Below are positions 10,707 through 22,098 of a stretch of 64,000 nt of DNA, in pieces. The notes under the pieces are model-generated. The model saw nothing but the letters and a program-made list of their open reading frames with translations. It did not search any database and had not been told where the DNA came from. Position 1 is the first letter of the stretch; every line of letters starts with the position of its first letter. Source of the DNA: Raffaelea ambrosiae (taxonomy: Eukaryota > Ascomycota > Sordariomycetes > Ophiostomatales > Ophiostomataceae); assembly GCA_002778195.1 (NCBI GenBank), contig PCDI01000005.1:3421102-3485101 (forward strand), read 5' to 3'. A program made the translations under genes and the position numbers.

Positions 10707-13700
10707 TTTTTGGGCGGAATACCTGCAGCGCGAGGGAGTCAAACTCTTGCAGAAAAGCCAGCATCCAGAGAGCTCTTGGCAGTTGGTCTGACGGTATTCG
10801 CGCGTGGAAATCCCTTTTCATGAGGTCGGTCAGGAGAGTTCCAATACCACCCTGTCTGGGGTACGACCCTTTATGAGGTAATTTGTTCCATCCGTTGATA
10901 AGGGCCAGAGTATTGGGGCAGGCGGGCAAGATAGGCACGCGGGGAGGAGGTCTCCCCTGTATGGCATCTAGCTACATGTGGCCCAGTGATCCTCCCAGCA
11001 GTCTCGGCTTATCTCCCGCGGTCTGTTAACCATTACGTGACAGCAGTTGCGGCCTGTATGGTGGTGTAGTGCATGCCCGTCTCCGCGGTGGCGATAGAAA
11101 ATGAGGGGGTTCAGACAAAAAACGGCGGAACCTAGTTTGAAGACGGACTAGTCTTCTCGGCCGCATCTGGTTTGATCTTTTTAGTCTGCGGCATCTCCTC
11201 GTAGACGGGCATGCAGACAGATAGGATAACCGGAGATGACACGGGACAACCGGGACAGACAGCGGTTGCCGTCTCGCCTGACGCAGCCCGCGGCACGAGC
11301 AGCCGGGCATCGTGTTGTGGAACGGCCACACTGAGGCACTCCGAAACGATAGGGCGAACGAGGTGGGGCGTGGGGCCGTCGGCCGGGGCCGATGGTGCAA
11401 GCCGCCTTGACTTTGGAGGGCTCGAACGCGTTAGCACGACAAACTGGCAGCCAAGGTAGATATATAAGACCAGCGGCAGCAATTGCAAGTGGCAAGCGTA
11501 CGGAGTGTACGTGAGAGAAGGGGGTCGCGCATGACGACCGAACAGTGCCGGAGAGTCGAGAATGGTCGCGTGTCCATTTGTTCCCAACTGCGTGGCTACA
11601 GCTGCAGATACGCAGACCTGCATCGGCATCTAGCCTCCCGTGGACTATGCCCGTTTGAGCCGCACCCCATACACGTGGCTTTGGAAGCACGGTTACTGCA
11701 AAGCACCAGCAACTTCATGGCTCTACAAACTGGGATGGCCCGCAATGTTCTACTTCGTTGTGCACGAGCACGGGCATTGCAGAGAATTGCTCAAGACGCA
11801 TGGCACCGAGGCGCAGCAACGCAGGCTTTCGCCGCGTGCAACGGCTTTTGCAGTTTCTTTCTTTCTTTTTTTTTGCATGTCGTCTCTAAGCAGGCATTCT
11901 TTCATCTTCAAGAGACATCTCCAGCAGCCTCCATCGTGGCTACGCCTGGCAAGAAATGATCCGGGACGACGACGGCTGTCTTTGCCTTTCCCTTCTTTCC
12001 CCCGTTTTGCCCAGGATGCGATAGGCCAGCGACCACAAAGGCGGACACGACATCCGGGACGAGCTGCTCCGTGTCACACCAGTCGTTGATGCCGCAGCAG
12101 TGTGCTCACCCGGCAAGGCGACGGCGGTGGAACTCGAAATCAGCCTTACCAAAACAAACAGTGCTCGTACGTCCGCCCGCCTTTTGCCACTCCAGTGCGG
12201 AGCCAGAGCCAGTCTTCTTGCCAGCCTCCATTTGATATTGGACTGGTTTGCACGGGCCCGTATACGCCCATTTTTACTTCTTCCTCCCGAGACATCCGTA
12301 TATTCATCGAAATCGCCGCATCGCCGAAATCGCACAGACGTCCGAGCGGACCAAATCGTGCATTGAAACAACGGTGCAGCCTAGAGTAGTGTCTGTCCAT
12401 GACGAAAAAAGGAGAGAATGTTTTCTTGGTACACTATTTCTGGACTGGTCCTGCTTTGTGCACAATCAATACGTGTCGTTGCGCTTGGACCTATGGCGCC
12501 TTTGTCCGGAGTAGAAAAACGAGTCGGCAAAGCGGCGTTTACTATGTACAATGGATGCATCTGCCAAGGAGACCCACCAACTTGCTTCTGGCACTTCGTC
12601 AAGAACAAGAGAAGTTCTCGGAGACACCAACACCCCGCAGTTCATGAATGGCTTGTCAAGTGTCTTCTTTTCTTTCCTTCCTTTTCAACTTGACGTCTCC
12701 TACGGCTCTGATTAGTGCCGGATATATTCCTTGCCGTTTGATCGTGTATCGACTACTATGTACAGGCGAGTTGTTCGTGAGAGCAGTCTCGCAAATCTGA
12801 TTGAAAAGTGGTTCCAGTGGATCTATGGTAGTGCGTGTGTGAACTTGGGACGGTCTAACCAGCGCCCCCTGTGCCAATTACACACGTGAGACAAGACACT
12901 TGCACCGTTTTAGTACTCACAGCCGAAAGCGTGTGTCACGATATTGTTCCCAAGTCAAGTTGGGGGAAATCAACGGCTGGGTAGGGTGAGCAAGAGAAAA
13001 GAGATAATGGGCAAAAGGACAAGAGTCGTTGAAGAGTCGTTGAAGAATTGTCGGAGAAGAATTGTCGGAGAATTAGCAGAGAATTATTCAATAATTGTAC
13101 AGGAATTGGTGAAGAACTGTTGAAGAATCGTCGAAGGATCGTCCAAGACTCAATGGCCGTACATGCCTTGTACATAGCACTGCACGCATGGATCGAGGAA
13201 ATGGCAAAGATCTGCGTTGCTCAGTCATTCTGTATTTCGATCAGCCCTGCATGTACACAGTACGGAGCAAGATCTCGACATCTTATTTTCCCCACACAGG
13301 GGTCAAGGATAAGTTGACAGTTGCCATCTTGCTCCTAGTCTCGCTAGTTTGATTCGCTTGCATGATTAGTCTCTCCAGCAGACAGCCGCAAAAACGTGTT
13401 GTGGAGTCAGGCCCGCGGCACGAACTGGGACGAACTGGTCTGCTTAGCCAGCCATGCGGTTTGCGGCCAAGGGGGCCACTGGAAGATCTACTTCGTACAA
13501 AGGGTGCCATGCTCCTTCTTTGATCCGAACTTGTTTGATTTTGCTTTCCCGCGCGTGGTTTTTCGTGTTCTCCTCTTTCCTGCCAATACTTGTTTGCCTT
13601 GCGGCGACAATCCACGCTCACAACACATGTTCGACCTGCTCTTGCGCCATCATACCGAGTAACACAAAAGAACGAAAAGACTGGCTCGAGCTCCATCTTG

Positions 13701-13733
13701 ATCCCCAGTTGGCTCGCCGCCCCAATCTCCGCG
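10707..13733. other. 3 kb intergenic region without a supported gene
   Basis: Short overlapping frames on both strands (for example minus 11132-11629) show no recognisable domain or splice support. A TATA-like gatatataag lies at about 11457-11466 but no convincing gene follows it in either direction. A degenerate repeat lies at 13021-13145. Confidence 0.5.
13021..13145. repeat. Degenerate GAAGAAT-TGTCG tandem repeat
   Basis: About ten imperfect units built from TTGAAGAATTGTCGGAG and shorter variants follow each other, with insertions and substitutions. It lies about 600 bp upstream of the CFEM receptor start. Confidence 0.7.
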
Positions 13734-15568
13734 ATGGCAAACAGACTCGGGACTTTGCTGCTGCTGCTTGCAGCAGTGATGTGGCCGCCAGGGACTGGAG
13801 CCCAAACCTCAGCAACTCCAACTTTGGCCGATATGCCCCAGTGTGCAGTTAGTGAAGACGAGCAAATGGAGAATCATGGCCCAGAAAAAAAAAAAGAAAA
13901 AAAACTGCCCCATCCACAGAAAGACTAACGAAACGAAACAAACCCACAGCTTCTGTGTCTCGTCGACGCCACTGCACATTCGTCCTGCGCCATCACCAAC
14001 CAGACCTGTCTCTGCACCAACGCGCAACTGCAAGCAGACGTGACGACCTGTGTTCTCGGCAACTGCACATTGAAAGAAGGATTGCGTAGGTAGACCCGCG
14101 GTCGATATTTCCCGGTTGCCATTTGTTCGTCCTGTTTCTCATCGCATTTCCAGTCGCAAAGAACATCACAGCCCTCACCTGCCAGTACCCGGTGCATGAC
14201 CAGACGCAGCAGCTCCGTGCCGTGGCCATCGTGATGGCCTGTCTGTCGGGCGTGTGCTTGCTGGCGCGCATCCTCCACCGGCTCTTCATCGTCCGCGGCG
14301 GCGGCGGCAGCCACCACATCTTTGCCAGCGACGACTGGATGTGCCTGGCCACGTTCGTGTTTGGAGTGCCGGGCACGACCATTGGCTCCAGCGAGCTGCC
14401 CCCCAACGGCATGGGCCGCGACATCTGGACGCTGCCCTACAGCAAGATCTACCAGTTTGGCAAGCTGTTTTACGTGCTCGAGATCCAGTACTTTGCCAAC
14501 CTCACGCTGCTCAAGATGACGATGCTCTTGTTTTACCTGCGCATCTTCCCCGCCACCGGCGTACGCCGGGCCATCTGGGCCACGGTGGTGTTTGTGGGCC
14601 TGTATGGGCTGATCTTCGTCCTGCTGGCCATCTTCCAGTGCCGGCCCGTCTCGTACTACTGGAACAAGTGGGACGGCGAGCACCAGGGGTCGTGCCTGGG
14701 GATCAACGCCATCGGCTGGGCCAACGCCGGCATCAGCGTCGCCCTGGACATTTGGATGCTCGCCATTCCCATCCACCAAGTGCGCCAGCTGACGCTGCAT
14801 TGGAAAAAGAAGATTGGCGTCGTGATGATGTTCTGTGTCGGAACCTTGTGAGCACCATTCTTTCTCCTTCTCCATCCCCTTCTGATTGCCCTTCTGATTG
14901 TCCTTCTTATATGTGTCTCTGCCCCCCCCTCTCTAACCTCGCTCAGTGTCACCGTTGTCAGCATCTTGCGTCTCCAGACCCTGGTCACGTTTGGCAATTC
15001 GTCGAATCCGACGTGGGACAGCTATCCGGTCACCAAATGGTCCTTTATCGAAATCAACACCGGCATCATCTGCGCGTGCATGCCGACCTGTCGACTCCTG
15101 CTGGTGCATTTCTTCCCCAGAGTGTTTGGCTCGACGCGTTCGCGCAGCACACAGGACTATCACAACCACTCTTACCCAAACAAGAACAACAGCGGGCCCA
15201 ATGGCAGCCACCTCAATAGCCGTGGTTCTCGCAGCATCCCGCTGGTTCTCTCTCCCGTACACAACAACACCGACAAGATCTATGCCGGGAACACGACAGA
15301 CATTGAATATTCGGCAGGGGGGGGAAGAGGAGCACAAGGAAGCACCGGACGAGGACAGCGAAGCGACTCGGTATCTTCCTCGAGCAGTCCGCACAACAAG
15401 GACGTGGACGACGACGACATCAGCGACGACATCCACGACAAGACAAACGGCGGCCGTATCATGTACTCCAAGACGTATGCCGTCGAGTATGGGACGGAAG
15501 ACCACGACCAGGCCAGGCTGGTGCACCAGGCGAGGAGGGCGGCCGCACCCAAACCAACGAGACAGTAG
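13734..15568 (+). CDS. CFEM-domain, PTH11-type seven-transmembrane receptor-like protein
   Basis: Four exons (13734-13847, 13950-14085, 14154-14847, 14947-15568) give 521 aa. A signal peptide (MANRLGTLLLLLAAVMW) is followed by an eight-cysteine CFEM domain: MPQCALLC, SSC, QTCLC, TTC, GNC, and the eighth Cys in LTCQYP. Seven hydrophobic segments follow, with the rhodopsin-like family signatures ASDDWMCL, LLKMTMLLFYLRIF, FQCRPVSYYWNKW, IWMLAIPIHQ and a final NTGIICACMPTCR. The C-terminal tail is cytoplasmic and low complexity (Ser, Asn, Asp). This architecture defines the Pth11 class of fungal GPCR-like proteins, which sense surface or chemical cues; the ligand cannot be told from sequence. The start was chosen because it begins the signal peptide and lies in a good context (gcgATGG). 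Confidence 0.92.
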
Positions 15569-16776
15569 TAGCCGTAGGAAGACTGTGATGAGATACCCAA
15601 TCTAGAAGAAAGACTGTTTGTTCCCTTTGCCCCTGCTTGTCGTAAGAAAGTGTGTCGCGTTGTATGGCCAGCGAGCCTGTCTCCGCGCAGCCTGAATGCG
15701 TATGCGTGTCTCGCACTGGCGGCGATGTACGTTCTGTGCATGTATTTACGAATGTGGCAAACCCAGCAGCGGGCAAGTCAGATCGAGCGAAGCGAGAAGA
15801 GAGGTTGACGGCGTTTCCAGTTGCTTCATGGAGATTGAAAGAGTCCAGCTTAGAGAACGACCTATGTCGCAGAGCTGTATGCGCATGACTTTTGGCAGCG
15901 GGTATACTATCTTTCGTACAGAAAAGCACGCGCAAGGCCTTTCCGAGTCAACGTGCTGTAGGAATTGGCCGCGCCGGTGACCGGCAATCTACCGATCCGA
16001 GGCCGGTGGTCAGAGCCGCAGGAGAGCTCTAAAGCGACTACGAATGCGCTGCAAAGACCCATGGGGCAGGTGCCAGGTTACAGAAGACAACTGAGGACAA
16101 TGGAAAAGGCGTCACGGTAGCGTCTCGCCGTGTGTATTTATGCCTTTCCAATCCAAGTATAATTGTGCAAGCCGTAAGCCGTGTAAGCCAGTTTGATTAT
16201 GGTGTCTCTGCACAACAAAAGCAGCAATTCATACTGTGCTGCCCAAAAAGCATCCTCTATTAGCAGTGGGCCCCACTTGCCCGCGCACGCGGCGACCGGC
16301 GATTCAATTCCAGCTTTTCTGGGCACCGGCGACTTGCACCGGCAATAGGCCCCCACACACCGTTCCACTTTCACGTACAACGCAGACAGCCTTTCTCTTC
16401 CACCCCCCTCCTCCTTCCCCCCTCCTCCAACAGCATTGCAGTGATTTCCCAGCCCTGTGTTATCATCCAGCCAGCTTTTCTTTTTTTGTTGTTCCTTGTT
16501 TTTGTGGCGCACAGGCACACACACAATTGTGGGGGGGGAAGAGATTGTGGCAAACTGCTCCAGGTGCCAGATAAGGCGGCGGGCGATATTGGGAGGTCCT
16601 TGGGAGACTCCGGACGGTGTAGAAAAGCAGGCTGTCGTCGCGTGCCAGTCGGCAACAGACGCAGCGGCTCTTGGATGCCATTGTTGCATCGGGTCAGCCT
16701 CTCCTCCCAAGAAAGCACCGCCAACCGCTTTGTCACCTTTCGGAACCGCCTCCGCTTTTTCGGAACCACCTCCGCC
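15569..16776. other. 1.2 kb spacer
   Basis: 3' region of the receptor gene and promoter of the permease. No supported coding sequence seen. The last 300 bases hold C- and T-rich tracts typical of a fungal 5' leader. Confidence 0.5.
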
Positions 16777-19053
16777 ATGACGACGCCGGACAAGACCGAC
16801 GACGGTAGGTTGTGTTGTCTTGCCCCCCCCCTCTTTTGGGGATCTTCCGCGTGTCGCCGGGCTGGCTGAAACCGGGAACTAATGACCAGGCCTCACACGA
16901 GTTGCTGCGACGGAGACCGACGCAGAAAGCCTGGGCCCCGAGACCGGCTATACGCGGCCGGTCACGTATGTGCCCGGCGAAAACGAGACGACTGGTTGGT
17001 ACAGCCCAGAGCGAGAGTGATCTTGCTAGTGTCGTTCCCTTTCCATGGTGTTGCTGTGGCTCACACGCTAGGCCTCCGTCGTGCCCTCAATGGCCGCCAC
17101 ACCTACATGATCTCGCTGGCCTCGGGCGTCGGCACCGGTCTGTTTGTATGTATTCGGAGCGGAAGTTGCCTCTGTCTCTCTCTCTCTCTTTCTTGGGATG
17201 CCGCTCTCCCTTCTCCCTGGATCCAGCTCGTTTGCACCTCGGGCGTCCGCAGCACGACGGCCACAGCTAACACCGCAAAAGCTCGGCTCCGGCTCGGCTC
17301 TCTACCAGGCCGGTCCCCTGGGCGTTCTCCTGGGCTACATAGTGCAAGGGCTCATCGCGGTATGTGTAGATGCTGCTCGCTGCCTGCTCCCCGACTACAC
17401 ACGCACGCATGCTGACTACGCAGGCCGGCGTCGCCTTCATCTCCGCCGAGACCATCGGCTACCTGCCCGTGTCTGGCGGCTTCATCCGCTTCATCCCCCG
17501 CTTTACGGACAAGGCGCTCGGCGGCACGGTCGGCTACACGTTTTGGTACTTGCTGTCGATCACAACAGCGGCCGAGATCGTGGCGGCCTCGGGCCTGGTT
17601 GCATGCAAGTCGAAAAAAATAAAAAGAAACGGGTCTTGTGTCTGCACGCACGTCTTGACTGACACAATGGGTCGCAGTTTGGCGCCCGGACCTCAACAAG
17701 GCCGTCTTCATCAGCGTCTTCCTCGTCCTCGTTCTCGGCTTCAACCTGCTGCCCGTGCGCTTCTATGGCGAGTCGGAGTTTGTGTTTGGCCTGCTCAAGA
17801 CGCTTCTGGTGGTGGGCATGATCTTTGCCGGTCTGCTGGTCGACTGGGGCGTCAACCCGATGCACGAGTACATTGGCGGCAAATTCTGGCATACGTATGT
17901 TTTTCTCTTCCCCCCCCCCCGTGTCTCTTTACGTCTTCTCTCTTCTGAACCGTCCGGCCAGCCCGATCCATGAGTACCTCGTCTCGGGCACCACCGGGCG
18001 CTTTCTCGCCTTCTGGAGCACGCTCATCAACGCCAGCTTCGCCATGGGCAACATCCAGATCACGACCATCGGCGCCGGCGAAGTGGCCAACCCGCGCGTG
18101 CAGGTGCCCAAGGCCATGCGCCGCATCTTCTGGCGCCTGCTCCTCTTCTACGTGGCCTCGCTGCTCGTCGTGGGCCTCATCCTGCCCAGCACCGACGAGG
18201 CCCTCGTCTCGTCCTCGGGCATCGCCAACAGCCCCTTTGTGCTGGCCTTCAGCCGGGTCGGCATCCGGACCCTGCCGAGCATCATCAACGCCGTCGTCAT
18301 CACCAGCGCCTTCTCGTCGGGCAACGGCATGCTCTTCCTGGCCTCGCGCGTGCTCGTCGGCCTCGCCCAGGACGGCTACGCACCCAGCGTCATGCTGCGC
18401 ACCAACCGCTTCGGCTCGCCCTGGGTCGCCGTGTCGGCCTCCTTTCTTCTCGCGCCTCTTGGTAAGAATACGATCCGCCTTCTCTGATTGGTTGGCCTTT
18501 TTTTTTTTTTTTTGCCATTCCTTGTGAAGACCTGGTTCGCCCGTCTTCTAACGTCTTCTAACGAGAGACAGCCTACCTCAACTGCGGCAGCGGCGGCTCG
18601 GTGGAAGTGTTTGGCTGGTTTGTCAACCTCATCGCCACGGCCGGCCTGATCGTCTGGGTGGTCATCTGCTTTTCGTACGTGCGCTTCTTCTACGGCTTGC
18701 GCCACCACGGCATCTCGCGCGACGACCTGCCCTACAAGAGCTGGGGCCAGCCATACTGTGCCATTGTCACGGGCTTCTTCGCCTTCCTCGTCGTCTTCTT
18801 CTCCGGCTTCGCCACCTTCTTCCCCGGCAACTTCTCCGCCTCGGCCTTTCTGTCCAACTACATTGCCTGCTTCGTGGCGCCCGCGCTGTACATCGTCCTC
18901 AAGTTCACGACCAAGTCGCCCTGGATCCCGTACGCCGACATGGACTTTAGCGACATGGACGCCGTGCGCGCCGAGGCGGCCTTGCGCCAGAGCCAGCCGC
19001 AGGCGAAGACGAGCCTCTGGCGCAAGATTGTCGAAAAGGTGACAGACGAGTAA
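16777..19053 (+). CDS. Amino-acid permease (APC superfamily, fungal YAT type)
   Basis: Eight exons: 16777-16804, 16890-16994, 17072-17145, 17282-17359, 17424-17604, 17678-17894, 17962-18461 and 18572-19053; 554 aa. The product matches fungal yeast-type permeases: LRRALNGRHTYMISLASGVGTGLFLGSG (TM1 with its Gly-rich break), AGPLGVLLGYI, ISAETIGYLP, then GAGEVANPRVQVPKAMRRIFWR and the final LPYKSWGQPYCA loop. About 12 membrane segments are expected, at the plasma membrane, for proton-coupled uptake of amino acids; specificity is not readable. Exons 5 and 6 join only if the intron at 17605-17677 starts with GC (gcaagt), a GC-AG intron. The first coding exon is just 28 nt. The Mch1-like transporter gene follows 378 bp downstream on the same strand. 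Confidence 0.92.
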
Positions 19054-19431
19054 GGGGGCGCGGAACGTGCAGTTGCATAGTAGGAGTTGGGTACTAGTTA
19101 ACTAGTTAGTCAACGTAACAGTGGATCGCCGTTATCTGGCGCGGTGGAAAAGCCCCCCCAGCTTGGCGGGCCCGCCTAGTATTAGCATAGGTGTTAGGTC
19201 GCCGACATTCCATCCTACCTGCGTCCCGGCTTTTTAGCAAGGATGGGCATGCCGGCCGTGGTAGATGTGGCTGCAGTGCTGCTAGGCACGCGAATGACAG
19301 CTCTTCTCTCTTTGTGTCCAGCCTACCACCCCCAGACTCCATATGCACATTGTACGCAAAAAGGCGAATGGCTCGTCGCCCAGGCACATTTCTGGACTCC
19401 GGCTGTCTGCAGATACAGCAAAACATTCGCC

Positions 19432-21306
19432 ATGGCCGTTCTGCGTAACAATGAGAGCCATTGTGGCCCAACAGCGAATGACGCCGACGACGACTCCGAG
19501 CCGCTCCTGCGGCAGCGCCCCGAGGAGACAGGGCCTGCAAAAGACTCGAAAGACGCACCGCCGGCGTGGACGGCACACTGGCAACGCTTCAGCTTCGTCT
19601 GCGCCATCATCTGCTGGTGCGCTTACCCCTTCCGTATCTGTGGTCTTTTTCTCTCTCTACCATGCCCGTGCTGTGCTGACCGGGCGGCGCAACGGCCAGC
19701 CTCTGTGCCGGCTCCCTCGCCACCTTCTCGCTGTATGCCCACCAGTTCATGACGCGCCTGCACTACTCGCAGCTGCAGGTCAACGGCGTGTCCATTGCGG
19801 CCGAGCTGGCCATGTGCCTGCCCGTGGCCGGCTACGGCTATCTCTGCGACCGCTACTCGCCGCGGCCCCTGGCCCTGCTGGCGGGCGTCCTGTTCGGCGG
19901 CGGCTACGGGCTTGCGCGTCGGGCGTTCCGCGCCGCCGAGGCGGCCCCTGGTCGCTCGTTCGGCCACGCGCGCGGCGGGCCCGGCGGGCCGGGCGGCCAC
20001 TACCCGTTGATGGTCGCTGGTTTTGCGGCCGTGGGCGCCGCCACCAGCTGTCTGTACATTGCCGCCCTGGCCGTGTGCGCCAAGAACTTTGGCCACAGCC
20101 GCCACCGCGGCTTCTTCCTGGCGGCGCCGCTGGCCGCCTTCGGCCTCAGCGGGCTGTGGCTCAGCCAGGCCGGGGTGCGGCTCTTCCGTCGAGAGGACAG
20201 CCGCACCACCGGCGGCGACCTCGACGTCCCTCGCTACTTTGCCAGCCTCGGCCTGCTGCTCGGCGCCGTGGGGTGTCTGGGCCTCGTCGGTCTGCGTGTC
20301 CGCCCAGCCGTGGCCGCCCGGCCTGCCTCGTCGGACACATGCGAGCCCAGTCACAAGAAGCGCGTGCGCCGTGCCACGCGCGCATACCTCGCCGACCGCA
20401 ACATGTGGCTGCTCGCCCTGGGGTTCGTCATCGCCAGCGGCGTCGGCAATGGCTACATCAACAATGTACGTTGGCAGGAAGGAAGGAAGGAAGGAGCTCG
20501 CTCGCGCCTTCTATTTGTTGCGTCTTGTCGACGATGGCCCCTCTCCGCTCACGCCTGTTGTCTAACTCTACTCGACTCACTAGGTCGGCACCATCATCGA
20601 TGCCGACGACTGTTCGCCAGACTCGGCCTCGGCGGCCGGCGACGCCGATCTGCGCCGTTCGCGCCATGTCGGGATCCAGTCCGCGGCCTCCACGGCCGCG
20701 CGGCTCGTCGTCGGCGTCCTCTCTGACCGACTGGCCCCGCGGGACCCGAACCAGGACCACCAGGACCCGGACCGGGCTGCATCCTCACGCGTGGGTCGTC
20801 GTCGATGGTCGGTGTCGGTCTCGCGGGTCGTGCTTTTGCTGGCCGTGTCGGGCCTGCTGCTCGTTGGTTGTCTGCTGCTGGCGATCCCCGGCCTCCACGC
20901 CCCGGCTTCGTGCCACGCCGCCGCGGGCCCCGACCGCCTCGCCCTGACCACGGCGCTCGTCGGCATCGGCTACGGTGGCAGCTTCACGCTCGTGCCCATC
21001 CTCATCAGCGTGGTGTGGGGGGTGCAGAACTTTGGCATCAACTGGGGCATCGTGGCGACGCTCTCGTCGGCGGGCGCGACCCTGTGGAGCCTCGTGTATG
21101 CGTGGGCCTACGAGCAGGCCGCCGAAGCCGCTCCCGGCGGAGGAGGAGGCAGCAGCGGTGACAGCCATTTGCTGTGCACGGCCGGCTGGCTCTGCTACGG
21201 CCCATGGGGGGCAACAACCGCCGTGGGCATCGCGGTCGCCATGGTGGCCTACCTGATGGCCTGGAAAGCCCCGGGTGGGTGGCAGCAGCGCGGCATCTGT
21301 GTGTAA
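19432..21306 (+). CDS. MFS transporter, Mch1-like (monocarboxylate-transporter homologue)
   Basis: Exons 19432-19616, 19700-20465 and 20584-21306 give 557 aa. After an acidic N-terminal tail come LCAGSLATFSLYAHQFMTRLHYSQ, GYGYLCDRYSPRPLALLAG, a long basic central loop, MWLLALGFVIASGVGNGYINNVGTII and GGSFTLVPILISVVWGVQNFG. These mark the fungal Mch1 family, MFS proteins related to monocarboxylate carriers and found at the vacuolar membrane in yeast; no substrate is established. Both introns have GT-AG ends and keep frame. The protein is unusually rich in Ala, Gly and Arg in its loops, reflecting high-GC codons. It is a tandem neighbour of the amino-acid permease. Confidence 0.87.
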
Positions 21307-22098
21307 TGGGGGAAAGCTCGCCTGGCTATCGAGTGGCCGAGACACAGACAAGATTGAAAAGACAGGGGGAAAAGCGCCCACAGACTATAGATTGTAGACA
21401 TACGATAGACGGCATCTAACACGGCCAGTTGGAAACACCGCACCGGGATCTACACCATGACTACCAGACAAGAGAAAACGAAACGGTCTCATCCCAGCCG
21501 CGCGGACAGGTTCGGCAAGAATGTGTTGCACGGCACGGCAGCGCATGCATCCCGACATGCGTTGTCCCGTAGCGAATCGTGGTATCGTGCAGCAGTTGCA
21601 GTCGTACAAGCTGGATATAGAATGGAAGAAACTGCTTGTATTGACTTGTACGAAGTTTCCTCACTGTTCGGACTATTAGTTGGTACTAACAAGAGAGAAT
21701 TTATGCCCTCAATTATTTTAGAGACTGTAAAGTGAATCACGGCTGTTTTCAATACTGACAACCAAGGCTGGCAGGGGGTAGTTATGGGCCACTGATCACT
21801 GTACTATGGAGAGGCTCTAGTGGGGCCTTGCCGGCTCAGCGGCTGCCTGTATCAACAGCTCTCTCTGATCGTTCCCCGCCCCATTTTAGTTGGCACGCGT
21901 TCCTGCGCACCACCGCCCTCGTCCTTACCCAAGGCACACACACACACGGAGAGATCTGTGGACAGCAGTGCCTCCTCCCGTTCTTCTTTTTCAACGCTAT
22001 ACAACATGAGCAAAGGCCGATTTCGCAACCAAAACATTGGCCGCCACCCTTTCGACGAGCTACGTACGCAGGAGTCGTGATTGCTGTGTGCCTGCACG
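21307..22098. other. Spacer upstream of the Zn2Cys6 regulator
   Basis: 3' region of the Mch1-like gene and promoter of the regulator. It contains GATA-type motifs and short AT-rich stretches, but no supported coding sequence. Confidence 0.5.

Noticed and set aside
11132..11629. 165-codon minus-strand frame ending in a charged tail
   Set aside because: A TATA-like motif falls inside it and the tail looks protein-like, but the body has no conserved features and overlaps other equally open frames.
19343..20947. 534-codon plus-strand frame overlapping the Mch1-like gene
   Set aside because: Arg/Ala/Pro-rich shadow of a high-GC gene; it crosses the introns without regard to splice sites.
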